Shown piece after piece: positions 28,887-40,160 of a DNA stretch of 56,367 bases. The position numbers and the translations under genes are program-made. Source of the DNA: Bacteroidota bacterium (GTDB taxonomy: Bacteria > Bacteroidota > Bacteroidia > Cytophagales > Cyclobacteriaceae). Location of the stretch: assembly GCA_016866235.1 (NCBI GenBank), contig VGMW01000009.1, positions 1 to 56,367 of the forward strand, written 5' to 3'. Under the pieces are notes generated by a model. That model made no database searches. It had not been told where the DNA came from and saw nothing but the letters and a program-made list of their open reading frames with translations. How positions within the stretch are numbered: the first letter of the stretch is position 1; every line of letters starts with the position of its first letter.

Positions 28887-29762
28887 TTATTGCGCTAACC
28901 CCTCTGCTTTCCATTTTTTAATTAAGTCGATCTGCGCCTGCGTCAGAGGGTTGCCACCCTGCGGCATAAAGCCCGCAGCAGTTGGTTCCCGCTGAACACG
29001 ATTAAGAATCACATCCACCTTATTCTTTACAGAAGTATAATCGGAAAACTCACTGTGGCACGATACACACCTTGCCTGTAAAATCGGTTTTATTTCCGTC
29101 GCGAAGCTTACAGGTGGTGCTACAGTCGCAGATACTTTTAATGTTAACGCCTTTGGGAAACTCACCGAACCCACACTGTTCGTTACCGTTACATCAATTT
29201 CATAAGTCCCTGCTGTCACCAGTGCTGTGGCTGAAATAATCCCTGAATTATCAATGGTTATGCCGCTATTGGCGGGCTTTGAGACCAATGAAAACGTAAA
29301 TGGCGGGGTGCCCTCGGTTACAGGGGCTGAACCTGTAAAAGCTTTACCCTCCTGAACCTCAACGGAAGCTGGTGTGTAGGTAAGTTTCGAAGGTGGCTTA
29401 TCCGGATCTTTTACGTTCACGATATAAATGCCATTGAAATCAACATTCCCACCCTTATTGGAAACCCGGACATTAACCGTATAGTTCCCAGCCTTGATTT
29501 GGCTGCTAACCTGAATGATGCCGTCGGCACCGATGGTTATTGCTCCTCCTGCATCGGGTGAAGTGGTAATGGTGAATGTAAAGGGTGGGGTTCCTGTGAG
29601 GGATGGGAGAGAAGAAGAAACTGATTCACCAGCTGTTAGACTGATGGTGTTGGGAGCATATTGTAAACCCGCCGGAAGCAGGATGGTTTCTTCTTCCTGA
29701 CACGATACGACATGCAGGATAAATAGAAATAATACGACCCTGGTAAAATATTTGTTTCTCAT
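28887..29762 (-). CDS. Lipoprotein with two Ig-like repeats and a C-terminal heme-c motif
   Basis: 291 residues. A lipoprotein signal ends at VVSC (Cys21). Two Ig/cadherin-like repeats of about 85-90 residues follow (about 30-117 and 120-210), each with the TPPFTFT/S core. The C-terminal about 70 residues contain CVSCH, a c-type heme site, with a late Met (GFMPQGG) as possible axial ligand. It is probably anchored in the outer membrane or periplasm and may pass electrons. It is the last gene of a minus-strand run; the VOC gene ends 26 bp upstream of its start. The partner is unknown. Confidence 0.75.
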   Translation of the reverse strand: MRNKYFTRVVLFLFILHVVSCQEEETILLPAGLQYAPNTISLTAGESVSSSLPSLTGTPPFTFTITTSPDAGGAITIGADGIIQVSSQIKAGNYTVNVRVSNKGGNVDFNGIYIVNVKDPDKPPSKLTYTPASVEVQEGKAFTGSAPVTEGTPPFTFSLVSKPANSGITIDNSGIISATALVTAGTYEIDVTVTNSVGSVSFPKALTLKVSATVAPPVSFATEIKPILQARCVSCHSEFSDYTSVKNKVDVILNRVQREPTAAGFMPQGGNPLTQAQIDLIKKWKAEGLAQ

Positions 29763-29788
29763 GCCTCAAAAATAAGAGGCTGTTGACT

Positions 29789-30193
29789 CTACTCAGGCAG
29801 AAGAACTGGCGGTTCAATCAGGTCCCAAAGATTCCCATACCGATCTTTAAATACCCCCACGGTTCCATAGGCCTCTACCACCGGCCCACGTAGAAACTCC
29901 ACGCCCGCTGCAGTCAGCCGTGTATAATCCCTCATGAAATCATCCGTATGCAAAAACAGAAATACCCTTCCACCGGTTTGATTACCGATCCGTGATTTTT
30001 GTTCATCCGTTGCAGCTTTCGCCAACAGTATCCCACAACCTCCACCACCAGCGGGCTGCACCACTACCCATCTTTTTTCTGGCGTGAGTACACTATCTTC
30101 TTTTAACTCGAAGCCGAGCACTGAGCAAAAGTAAGTGATGGCCTCATCGTAATCAGGAACAACAAGCGATATAAGCGCCAGATTTTGTTTCAC
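29789..30193 (-). CDS. VOC-family (glyoxalase-like) protein
   Basis: About 134 residues from GTG 30193 (MKQNLALISLVVPDYDEAI), which sits 4 nt after the stop of the upstream cytochrome gene. A longer reading from ATG 30259 would overlap that gene by about 60 nt and adds no family sequence. The fold is one pair of beta-alpha-beta-beta-beta modules (YFCSVLGFEL, VFLFLHTDDF, AAGVEFLRGP, GTVGVFKDRYGNLWDLIEP). Enzymes of this superfamily use a metal for isomerase, lyase or dioxygenase chemistry; the function here cannot be named. Confidence 0.8.
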   Translation of the reverse strand: MKQNLALISLVVPDYDEAITYFCSVLGFELKEDSVLTPEKRWVVVQPAGGGGCGILLAKAATDEQKSRIGNQTGGRVFLFLHTDDFMRDYTRLTAAGVEFLRGPVVEAYGTVGVFKDRYGNLWDLIEPPVLLPE

Positions 30194-30197
30194 CTCG

Positions 30198-30605
30198 CTA
30201 AGGTTTACTTCTTGCCTTACGAACTTCATCAATGGTCGTTGCGCCACCCTTGTTTCCAAATGAGTTGCGGATGTAGTTTAACAAATCCGCAAGCTCCTGA
30301 TCCGAAAATGAAAAGCCCTGCATTTCTGCATTGTACTCCAAACCATTTACCGTTATGGGGCCGCTGACGCCTTTTAGAATTTGTTGGATCGCCCGTGTTT
30401 TGTCGGCCATCAGGTAATCAGACTTCGCGAGTGGTGGATAAACCCCTTCCAGTCCTTCGCCCTGTTCCATGTGACAACTTTGGCAATTCATCAAATAGAT
30501 TTCCCTACCTGCAGCCAAACTTTTGTCATCAATCTGTTTGTCCTGTTTTTGTGCCAATCCCTGAACTGAAATCAAGGTTATCAAACCGAGTAAGTAGTGC
30601 TTCAT
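30198..30605 (-). CDS. Periplasmic class I cytochrome c
   Basis: 135 residues with a cleavable signal peptide (about 1-18) and a single c-type heme site CQSCH (about residues 41-45), followed by MEQGEGLEGVYPPLAKSDYL. The probable axial Met is in AEMQGF or nearby, and the C-terminal helix (LADLLNYIRNSFGN) is typical. It would carry electrons in the periplasm. The stop is 4 nt before the VOC start, so the two are probably cotranscribed. Confidence 0.85.
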   Translation of the reverse strand: MKHYLLGLITLISVQGLAQKQDKQIDDKSLAAGREIYLMNCQSCHMEQGEGLEGVYPPLAKSDYLMADKTRAIQQILKGVSGPITVNGLEYNAEMQGFSFSDQELADLLNYIRNSFGNKGGATTIDEVRKARSKP

Positions 30606-30725
30606 GGATAAATAAGATTATTCAAAAATAGCAGTATTGACCATTGATGTATCCTGTCCGAATAGACTTTATGAAATTTGAATTTCACTCGGTGCTCTAT
30701 ACGACTCCATTCCAATGGTAAACCG

Positions 30726-32354
30726 CTACCAGAAAATGGTGTACAGGGCTGCGAGAATACCCATGATCAGGATGGCATAGACGGCAAAGCCTTTACTCAC
30801 CTTGAAATCTGAAACTTCGACCTGCATTGTTTTACCTTCCATTTTTCCTTTGTCTGTGACGCTGACCAGCACCATCGTCAGTATAATGACCGCAAAGACA
30901 ATCGTCATCCTATCTAGAAATGGAATAGGATCAATTATTCCATCGGTGAGTTCAGGTAAAAATTTTAATAGGGTAGAAAGCGGGATGGTCAGCAATGCCC
31001 CCCACAGCGCCGCCTTGGACGTAGTTTTCTTCCAGAAGAATCCCATCAGAAAAATTGCCAAAACGCCCGGTGAGATAAATCCAACATATTCCTGAATGAA
31101 TTGATAGGCCTGATCCAAAGTCCTGAGTGCAGGAGCTACCAAACCTGCCACCACAATAGAGACCACCACAGCCATACGTCCCGCCCACACCAGCCTCTGG
31201 TCAGTAGCATTTGGATCGATGTATTTTCTGTAAAGATCAAGTGAAAAAATGGTGGAGATGCTGTTTGCCTTCCCTGCCAGGGAGGCAACGACTGCAGCGG
31301 TCAGTGCAGCAAAGGCTACCCCTTTTAATCCTGCCGGAAGTAAATTCATCAGTACCGGATAGGCGTGGTCAGGTTTTAAATGCCCGGTCGCATCGGTCAT
31401 CTCCTGAACGAAAATTCCTTCCTGATACAACACATACATCGCAATGCCGGGTAACACAGCGATGAGGGGTATCAACAGTTTCAGAAACGCTGCGAACAAC
31501 AAACCTTTCCGCGCGGTCTGCAGATCGGCGCCCAGCGCTCGTTGGGTGATGTACTGATTGCAGGCAAAGTAATTTAGATTATTGATCCACATGCCTCCAA
31601 TCAGCACCGATAATCCTGGAAGGTCCTGGTAGAAGGGGTGATCCTTTTCCAGAATCATGTGGAAATGTCCATCAGCTTTTTCTTTCAGGAGGACCAGTCC
31701 TTTCCACGCATTTTCACCAAAGCCAAAATGTTCCGATAATAAAGTCAACGCCAGGTAACTCGTCACCAAACCACCTACAAGCAACACAGCCACCTGAACG
31801 ACATCGGTGTAACCAATAACCTTCATGCCCCCCAACGTCACCACCACAGAAAAAATGCACAAGAAAAATATACACCAGCCAAAACTTAAACCGGAAATTG
31901 AATTGATCGCAATGGCGCCAAGATAAATTATGGAGGTCAGGTTCACGAAAACATATACCAACAACCAAAATACTGCCATGACAGTACTGACGGTCTGGTT
32001 GTACCGTTCAGCCAGGAACTGTGGCATCGTAAATATTTTATTCTTGATGTACAGCGGAATAAAAAATACAGCCACCACAATTAAGGTCGCTGCAGCCATC
32101 CATTCATAAGTAGATATGGCCAGTCCAATGGCAAAGCCAGACCCTGACATGCCGATAAAATGCTCTGCTGAAATATTCGAGGCAATAAGCGATGCACCAA
32201 TAGCCCACCAGGTCAACGACCCTTCAGCCAGAAAAAATTCCCGCGTAGTCATGCTGGCAGATTTCCGGCGATGGTAAACCCAATAGCCGTAAAGCGAGAC
32301 CGCAATAAAGTAGGCCAGGAATACAAGATAATCGGCTGTCTGAAGAGAATTCAT
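30726..32354 (-). CDS. Sodium:solute symporter (SSS family, SGLT-like)
   Basis: 542 residues with about 14 membrane helices. SSS motifs are visible: ASLIASNISAEHFIGMSGSGFA near residue 60 and the helix 5-8 region with GGLVTSYLALTLL. The family couples Na+ to uptake of sugars, inositol and similar solutes. The gene begins 26 bp after the stop of the inositol oxygenase gene on the same strand, which suggests myo-inositol as substrate, by context only. Confidence 0.87.
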   Translation of the reverse strand: MNSLQTADYLVFLAYFIAVSLYGYWVYHRRKSASMTTREFFLAEGSLTWWAIGASLIASNISAEHFIGMSGSGFAIGLAISTYEWMAAATLIVVAVFFIPLYIKNKIFTMPQFLAERYNQTVSTVMAVFWLLVYVFVNLTSIIYLGAIAINSISGLSFGWCIFFLCIFSVVVTLGGMKVIGYTDVVQVAVLLVGGLVTSYLALTLLSEHFGFGENAWKGLVLLKEKADGHFHMILEKDHPFYQDLPGLSVLIGGMWINNLNYFACNQYITQRALGADLQTARKGLLFAAFLKLLIPLIAVLPGIAMYVLYQEGIFVQEMTDATGHLKPDHAYPVLMNLLPAGLKGVAFAALTAAVVASLAGKANSISTIFSLDLYRKYIDPNATDQRLVWAGRMAVVVSIVVAGLVAPALRTLDQAYQFIQEYVGFISPGVLAIFLMGFFWKKTTSKAALWGALLTIPLSTLLKFLPELTDGIIDPIPFLDRMTIVFAVIILTMVLVSVTDKGKMEGKTMQVEVSDFKVSKGFAVYAILIMGILAALYTIFW

Positions 32355-32380
32355 TTCAGCCGATCTTCTCTAAAAATTGA

Positions 32381-33250
32381 TCAGAACTTAAGTGTGGCAG
32401 GCAGATATTTGCCAACCAGGTCCTCGTAATAGGGCTTCAGCTCAGTCCAGTTAGGAGGGGTTGGATTTTTGGAATACAAATCATACGGGTTAAACAACTG
32501 CACCCATTTGAACATCTCCCTGTCATGGTCGTCCATAAGATGGTCGTAAGCATTTTCACGGTGCTGCGCGTAGAAAGAATGGTATCGAAGCATGTACAAT
32601 CCTGGTTCCGGCAGGCGGTCCTTGACCATTTGATAAACATATTCATCGTGTCCCCAGGACATGTCCACATTTCTTAATCCGCAGTTGGGCGAATAAACGC
32701 CGTATTTCGTATTGTACTGAGGGTTGTTGTAGTCAGGGTTCAGTTTGAAGAATTCAGGATAAACAATTTTGTCAGAATAGGCACAGCCAACCGGGAAGGT
32801 ATCGCCGACAACGGCCCATTGCGGCTCACCGAACAAGCACAGAACTTTTCCCATATCATGCAACAGCCCCACCATGACCATCCAATCCGGATGACCATCG
32901 CGTCTGATGGCTTCGGAAGTTTGTAACAAATGTTGGAATTGATCTAAATCGGTATCGGGATCTGAATCGTCGACCAGTTGGTTTAAAAACTGAAAGGCAT
33001 CCCACACGGGCATTTCCTTCTTGTTAAACCTTAAAAAATCCTCCTGCTTCTTCTTTACAAATTCATAAGTCTGAAACGTGTGGTTCAGTCTGTAGAATTC
33101 CTTCACCGTCTCTCTTTTCGGATCCTCGTAATTACGGTACTCTTCGGTTGTTTTTCCGGTCGCAATGGTCTCTGGATCTGGATATCTGCGAAGCAGATCC
33201 TCCTCCCATTCATCGAGATTTTTAAGAGGTTCTTGTGCAGTTAAGCTCAT
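32381..33250 (-). CDS. Inositol oxygenase (MIOX)
   Basis: 289 residues, close to the usual MIOX length. The enzyme uses a non-heme di-iron site to cleave myo-inositol to D-glucuronate. The HD-type iron-binding motifs are visible: DDSDPDTDLDQFQHLLQ, DGHPDWMVMVGLLHDMGK (His and His-Asp ligands), SWGHDEY and RYHSFYAQHRENAYDHLM (His ligands). It has no signal peptide and should be cytoplasmic. The SSS transporter directly downstream could import the substrate. No uronate-processing genes are adjacent. Confidence 0.9.
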   Translation of the reverse strand: MSLTAQEPLKNLDEWEEDLLRRYPDPETIATGKTTEEYRNYEDPKRETVKEFYRLNHTFQTYEFVKKKQEDFLRFNKKEMPVWDAFQFLNQLVDDSDPDTDLDQFQHLLQTSEAIRRDGHPDWMVMVGLLHDMGKVLCLFGEPQWAVVGDTFPVGCAYSDKIVYPEFFKLNPDYNNPQYNTKYGVYSPNCGLRNVDMSWGHDEYVYQMVKDRLPEPGLYMLRYHSFYAQHRENAYDHLMDDHDREMFKWVQLFNPYDLYSKNPTPPNWTELKPYYEDLVGKYLPATLKF

Positions 33251-33320
33251 AAGGTGCGGTATAAGGCCGGAAAATTGGTGATTTTCAGTGGAGTATGCAA
33301 CCTGCCAAACGAGCAGTCCT

Positions 33321-33962
33321 TCAGGCTTTTTCAGCCTTTAAAATCCTCGCTCCGTAAATGACCAGGGTGCCCAGTAGGGCATACCCTCCCATCAACACAG
33401 CACTTACCAAAAGGACTTGTCCGTAGCCGAGTGTATTGACATCCACGAAATAGTAGGGGTACCAGCTGGTGAAAAAGCCGCGGGTGATGGAGTAGACAAA
33501 ATAGGCTGCTGGAAAAATCAGCCATTGCACCGATTGCCCATAGTTGAAAGAATCCTTCTCAGCTTGCCAGATCCAATAGAGTGTAAAGAGTATTGGGTTG
33601 ATGTAATGAAGCAGGAAGTCCGCAAACCATTCCATTCCTTTTGGATGAAACATTCCGGACAGCAAAAAATGGTAAGCCAATCCGACAACCACAATGTAAA
33701 CCACCGTAGCGGCCTGAACCGATTTATTTCTGAAGAATTCGCTCCAGGAGGATGAAGCGAAAATGGTAACGGCACCAAAACAAAGGGTCACCATAATGTT
33801 GGTCCAAACGGTCATGTAACTGTAATAGCGAACGGTTTCAGTTAATAAAGAATTACCTGCTGCTGCGGCTTTGTTCAGCAAAATTATCCACTGACAAACA
33901 ACGCTGAAGGCTCCGCAAGCAAATCCAAGGAGTGGTAAAAATTTTCCGGGTTTTAAATTCAT
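33321..33962 (-). CDS. Pr6Pr-family membrane protein
   Basis: 213 residues with six predicted membrane segments. The pattern (YYSYMTVWTNIMVTLCF, GLAYHFLLSGMF, DFLLHYINPILFTLYW and YPYYFVDVNTLGYGQ) matches the Pr6Pr family of bacterial six-helix proteins, which has no established function. It was checked for a rhodopsin because of the neighbouring carotenoid gene: it lacks seven helices and a retinal-binding Lys helix pattern. It lies 50 bp downstream of the carotenoid gene on the same strand. Confidence 0.75.
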   Translation of the reverse strand: MNLKPGKFLPLLGFACGAFSVVCQWIILLNKAAAAGNSLLTETVRYYSYMTVWTNIMVTLCFGAVTIFASSSWSEFFRNKSVQAATVVYIVVVGLAYHFLLSGMFHPKGMEWFADFLLHYINPILFTLYWIWQAEKDSFNYGQSVQWLIFPAAYFVYSITRGFFTSWYPYYFVDVNTLGYGQVLLVSAVLMGGYALLGTLVIYGARILKAEKA

Positions 33963-34012
33963 TGAAGAGGTGTATGGTCAGGCCGAATTTAGAGAATTAG
34001 TTCCGGATGGTG

Positions 34013-36133
34013 TTACCCGTTTTTCAATCGGGCTGACCGTATATAAAAACCATGCATGGCCAGGACATGCGGAAAACTTAATGCAGCTAAAAATATAAAG
34101 AGTAAAGCTGGCCACCCCATCTTAATACCTGCAACCGGTGGCCAGAATTCGGAAGTAATCCATATCAAAACCAAAATGAGCCATGCGCCGGTGTGAAAAA
34201 GCAAAGACTTGCGATACAAGCTCCAATCAGAAACGCCAAGTTCTTTCTTAATGTGATGCCAGCTTCTCCAGGAATGTTGTCCGATGAAAAACAATCCAAA
34301 GGCCGGCATTAAAGGCAACCACATGGTCAGGATTAGCAACAGGGTTCCCAATACACCTTGATAACTTCGATTGAGCAAACTGAAAATTAAGAGTAAAAAC
34401 GCTGCTGGACTTGCTGCACTTTGCCACGATTCCGACATAGGACCTATACCATACTCCGAAAACACTTGGTTTACTTCTGTTGGATGAGAAAGCAACAAAA
34501 TGGTCAGCGTTAAAACGCCTTGTATCAGATTGGCTATTTTCAAACGGCCCGGTTTGGCCATACCAGACATTTCCTCAACATCAGCCTGACCAAAATGCCA
34601 TGCGGAGTAGATCAGAAAAATCAACAATGCGGTAATTGGACTAACCCACCACAACATCACGATTAGGGCCGACTGAATCAGGTATTTTACAACAAACCAT
34701 AGGTTAATCCTGGCATTGAAATTTCCGGATTCAAGCAAATGATCCACCGCTCCGTGTGGGATGCCAATCAATAGTAGGCCAGCGACAAATGCGATGGCTG
34801 AAACTGTTGTTGCGCTTTCCGGTGCTGTTTTAAACCAGAGGATCAGGAGTGAAGCTATTCCGATGGTGGCCCATTCTGCACGGCATCGCTTTAACAAATG
34901 CCACTCCCTCCAGATCAGGGACTTAATAAATGGCCAGATCGGAAGACTGGAGAAAATCTTGATATCATCGATTAAACTGGATTTTTGATCAAGAAAATTT
35001 AAAACGTTGACGATGCCTACTTTCTGATAGAGTTTTGAAAAAACTGCTCTGCCATAACCAGGCCATTTGGAAAGGAGGATAAGCAATAAGCTGTCATAAA
35101 ATCCAAATCTGGAACGAATGGAACTTGCGCCACCCGGCAGCTCAGGTACGACTTTTTTTATTTTGACCGATGACTTGGTAAGGAATTCAGCGGCCACCAC
35201 TTCTGCCTGTTCATACATTTTCTTAAATGCATATCCGGTACTTGGCTTCACCGCGCCAGAACGCGTTCCTAGGTAAATATGTTGGTAGTGCTTTGACGGT
35301 TGTGCTGGGACATTGCACATCGGAATTACGCCTTTTTCAACATCCTTTATTTTGTAGTCTGCCGTTAAGCGCTCTAAATATTTTTTAATCAATTCCTCTG
35401 CTCTTTCATCCTCCAGAACCTCACTGCCAAATCGGGTTACTTCAACCAATATCTTATTTTCCTTTAATGGTAATAGGTACATGAACTGGAAACCACCATC
35501 CTGCTCAATAGATACGTCCATCATGGTGAAGCAATGGGGATCATGAAATGTCTTTGTACTTTCAATCACCCAGCCACGAAAGGATTGCCACATCAGAACT
35601 TCTGGTTTGGCAGGCGTCTTGAATTCGGGCGTTCGGCTATCCAGGACAACAGAAGCTATTATTTGATTCTCCACGGTTGTACAAACCATACTGCCTTCAA
35701 CTGGTTGAACATCCAATACCCGATTGCTGAACCAGCTTGATTGATGTCTGCTCAGAATTTCCTTCGCCGAAGCAATTAGCTGGCTTCCGTTGACATGGCA
35801 GTATTCAAGTGGATGAAGTTCCTGTAAATTGCCTGCGGCCAAAACTCTACTCCATCGCTGATCTATGCATGGTTCATGATCGGTCACAATGGCATCGTTT
35901 GGGGTGGTCCAAAAGCAAAAATTCTTTACGGTTCCCTGTTGATCGACTGGATCCAAAATGGCCATTCTCTTGCCTGAAAGCAATCCTCTTTTTTCAAGAC
36001 TGTGAACCATTAAGGCAGCGGAAGTACCAAACCCGGCAAATGCTACATCGTATTGGTTTGAGTTGGCTTCCACTAGGAATTTGGCTTTTAGGTCTTGGAC
36101 TTTTATTGAAATTAAACAGGCCGGGAGTTCCAT
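34013..36133 (-). CDS. Fused lycopene cyclase and Brp/Blh beta-carotene 15,15'-dioxygenase
   Basis: A 706-residue single reading frame with two enzymes. Residues about 25-400 resemble CrtY/CrtL lycopene beta-cyclase: a dinucleotide-binding start (DVAFAGFGTSAALM), the FCFWTTPND block, GVIPMCNVPAQ and VKPSTGYAFKKM. Residues about 420-700 resemble Brp/Blh, a membrane non-heme iron enzyme cleaving beta-carotene into two retinals, with GIPHGAVDHLL, SAWHFGQADVEEM, GQHSWRSWHHIK and FPHVLAMHGFY as likely iron-ligand helices. The protein would convert lycopene to retinal. The usual genes are separate. No phytoene genes or rhodopsin are in the window. Domain calls are good; coupled activity is inference. 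Confidence 0.85.
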   Translation of the reverse strand: MELPACLISIKVQDLKAKFLVEANSNQYDVAFAGFGTSAALMVHSLEKRGLLSGKRMAILDPVDQQGTVKNFCFWTTPNDAIVTDHEPCIDQRWSRVLAAGNLQELHPLEYCHVNGSQLIASAKEILSRHQSSWFSNRVLDVQPVEGSMVCTTVENQIIASVVLDSRTPEFKTPAKPEVLMWQSFRGWVIESTKTFHDPHCFTMMDVSIEQDGGFQFMYLLPLKENKILVEVTRFGSEVLEDERAEELIKKYLERLTADYKIKDVEKGVIPMCNVPAQPSKHYQHIYLGTRSGAVKPSTGYAFKKMYEQAEVVAAEFLTKSSVKIKKVVPELPGGASSIRSRFGFYDSLLLILLSKWPGYGRAVFSKLYQKVGIVNVLNFLDQKSSLIDDIKIFSSLPIWPFIKSLIWREWHLLKRCRAEWATIGIASLLILWFKTAPESATTVSAIAFVAGLLLIGIPHGAVDHLLESGNFNARINLWFVVKYLIQSALIVMLWWVSPITALLIFLIYSAWHFGQADVEEMSGMAKPGRLKIANLIQGVLTLTILLLSHPTEVNQVFSEYGIGPMSESWQSAASPAAFLLLIFSLLNRSYQGVLGTLLLILTMWLPLMPAFGLFFIGQHSWRSWHHIKKELGVSDWSLYRKSLLFHTGAWLILVLIWITSEFWPPVAGIKMGWPALLFIFLAALSFPHVLAMHGFYIRSARLKNG

Positions 36134-36350
36134 TTACGCATGGTTCTGATTAACAGTATGAGTTGCATAAAACCACCTCTGAATTGCCGATTAACCTCAT
36201 TTTTATCAACTTAAAAAACTGGTTTCCAAAGTAAAAGGTAGTCGATGATGGTTTTGTTGATGGTGCCAGGCTAAACATCTACGCCTCCATGATGTAACTT
36301 TTCAGGGAACTGGTCTGGATCGATACGTTACAATTTTTTATTTTTCGCAA

Positions 36351-36375
36351 GGTTTGATGGATTCAAACCCTTTTT
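36351..36375 (+). promoter_or_regulatory. Hairpin with T run in the potassium channel leader
   Basis: GGTTTGA and TCAAACC form a 7-bp stem with a 5-nt loop, followed by CTTTTT, ending 24 bp before the channel start. A TATTTTTC element at 36340-36347 could be a -7 box. It may act as an attenuator or 5' stabiliser. The rest of the 265-bp divergent gap (36134-36398) shows nothing further. Confidence 0.3.
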
Positions 36376-36398
36376 CAAGTACCTAAACCCTAACCGCA

Positions 36399-37103
36399 AT
36401 GTCCTCTAAAGAAAAAGACCAGAATCAGAACCAGCTGAATCTTCTAAACATTCTGGTCATCATTCTGTCCATTTATGTTCTCCTCGCCTTTATCGTTGAT
36501 ACTTTGTTTAATGTAAGCGAGGAGGTATCCAAAGTATTGAACCTGCTGGACAATGCAATCTGCATGTTCTTTCTTTTTGATTTTGTCATGCGTTTTTCCA
36601 AAGCGGAGAGTAAGCTGCAGTTCATGAAGTGGGGCTGGATTGACCTGATCTCAAGCATCCCAAATGTGGATTTCTTAAGAGCAGGCCGGATTCTAAGGTT
36701 GATCAGGCTATTTCGAATTATCCGGGCTTTTCGTACAACCCAGAGTCTTGTTAACCACGTCTTCAAAGACCGGGCTCAAGGCGCCTTCACAACCGTGACC
36801 ACCATCGCCGTGCTCCTTATTTTGTTTTCATCCATTTCTATTCTTCAGTTTGAAGATGCGCCTGAAAGCAACATTCGTACTGCTGAAGATGCCGTCTGGT
36901 GGTCGTATGTGACCATCACCACCGTTGGTTATGGTGATAAATTTCCGGTGACCACCGAGGGTCGAGTGATTGGAGCCATTTTGATGACAGCCGGTGTAGG
37001 TCTCTTTGGAACTTTTACAGGCTTCGTTTCATCCTGGTTTGTAGGAGGAGGAAAAAAGGAAGAGGACGAGGACGATGCGCAATCGGAAGGCAAATTCTCC
37101 TAA
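36399..37103 (+). CDS. Voltage-sensor-type potassium channel
   Basis: 234 residues, Kv/KvAP-like layout. Segments S1-S3 are at about residues 12-90. S4 (RILRLIRLFRIIRAFR, about 95-112) has regularly spaced arginines, a voltage-sensor pattern. The pore carries the K+ selectivity filter TVGYGD (about 175-180), followed by S6 (VIGAILMTAGVGLFGTFTG). The tail is short and acidic with no CNB or TrkA domain. It is probably a tetramer in the inner membrane. It is divergent from the carotenoid gene and ends at a bidirectional terminator. Confidence 0.88.
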   Translation: MSSKEKDQNQNQLNLLNILVIILSIYVLLAFIVDTLFNVSEEVSKVLNLLDNAICMFFLFDFVMRFSKAESKLQFMKWGWIDLISSIPNVDFLRAGRILRLIRLFRIIRAFRTTQSLVNHVFKDRAQGAFTTVTTIAVLLILFSSISILQFEDAPESNIRTAEDAVWWSYVTITTVGYGDKFPVTTEGRVIGAILMTAGVGLFGTFTGFVSSWFVGGGKKEEDEDDAQSEGKFS

Positions 37104-37126
37104 ACCTTTCCCAAACTACCAATAAA

Positions 37127-37154
37127 AAAAGTGGCCCAACGTTGGGCCACTTTT
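37127..37154. terminator. Bidirectional terminator between channel gene and katG
   Basis: A perfect 28-bp palindrome made of AAAAGTGGCCCAAC and its complement, flanked by A and T runs, sits between convergent genes and can end transcription in both directions. Confidence 0.9.
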
Positions 37155-37174
37155 GCTTTCAGGATGATCTTTAT

Positions 37175-39417
<2,243 letters not shown>

Positions 39418-39570
39418 TTATTGGATTGATTTCAGCTGCGAAAATAGCCGAATCCAATAAAAAATATGCAGGGTGGAAATCATGTATTTAGGTCGATTTT
39501 GCCACATATGGAGTTGATGGCAACAAAAGGGTATTCAGTGGTAATCCTGGAAAAATTGTGAACCAATGCA

Positions 39571-39600
39571 AACAAAAAGACCAGGGGAAATCCTGGTCTT
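39571..39600 (-). terminator. Terminator downstream of tmRNA
   Basis: On the minus strand AAGACCAGG and CCTGGTCTT form a 9-bp stem with a 6-nt loop, followed by TTTGTTT. It starts 19 nt after the tmRNA 3' end. Confidence 0.85.
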
Positions 39601-39618
39601 AAAGTCATGTTAAAAATT

Positions 39619-40014
39619 TGGTGGAGCCGGAGAGAATCGAACTCTCGTCCAGAGAAGTTGAACATGCAGCTTCTACATGCTTATCCGTCTTTGATTGTCG
39701 GACCGGGTAAGGCATCCGGAAGCCTGATCCCAATCTTAGTTGCTGTTTTCTCGACCAATCTGCGCAACACAGAACAGCCCAGTCTTGCTTGTCGACACCA
39801 GGATCCGGCTCCTGCAAAACGGAGTAACCGGCTGATGATGGCCTCACCGCATCTTATACGGTGATAAGCTTGTCCAACCTTAGGTCAGATTAAGCAGCCA
39901 TGGCGTAGGTATTCTCGCCACTTATTGTTTCGAAATCCTTGTTCAAAGCGCTGACTTCACGCGCTTGCATGCTTACCTGCACCCTCACTCATCCTGTCAA
40001 AACCGGTCGGCCCC
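39619..40014 (-). ncRNA. ssrA: Transfer-messenger RNA (tmRNA)
   Basis: A 396-nt RNA. The 5' end GGGGCCG pairs with CGGCTCC before the encoded CCA 3' end, forming the tRNA-like acceptor; the T-arm GAGAGTTCGATTCTC is intact. The 5' domain has the conserved GACCGGTTTTGACAGGAT and AAGCATGCAAGCGCGTGAAG. The tag reading frame (39919-39890) encodes GENTYAMAA followed by TAA. A glycine resume codon (GGC) is usual in Bacteroidota. It rescues stalled ribosomes with SmpB. A possible -7 element TATATTTG lies at 40077-40070. Confidence 0.97.
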
Positions 40015-40160
40015 GAATAAGTATGGTTGCCTAAGCGTTTTATTAACGGTTTTTCAACCAATTAAGTTCCAAATATAGCGCAAAGCCGCCGTCTACCCCT
40101 TTCTTGCTTTGGGAAGAGTGCCCTGAAACGTAACTTCAGGCAACCTAAACCTCATTGTAT

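Noticed and set aside
30194-30259. Longer N-terminus for the VOC protein from ATG 30259
   Set aside because: It would overlap the cytochrome c gene by about 60 nt and the extra residues do not fit the family; GTG 30193 directly after the cytochrome stop fits better.
33321-33962. Rhodopsin next to the Blh fusion
   Set aside because: Only six hydrophobic segments, a Pr6Pr-like pattern and no helix with the retinal-binding lysine context.
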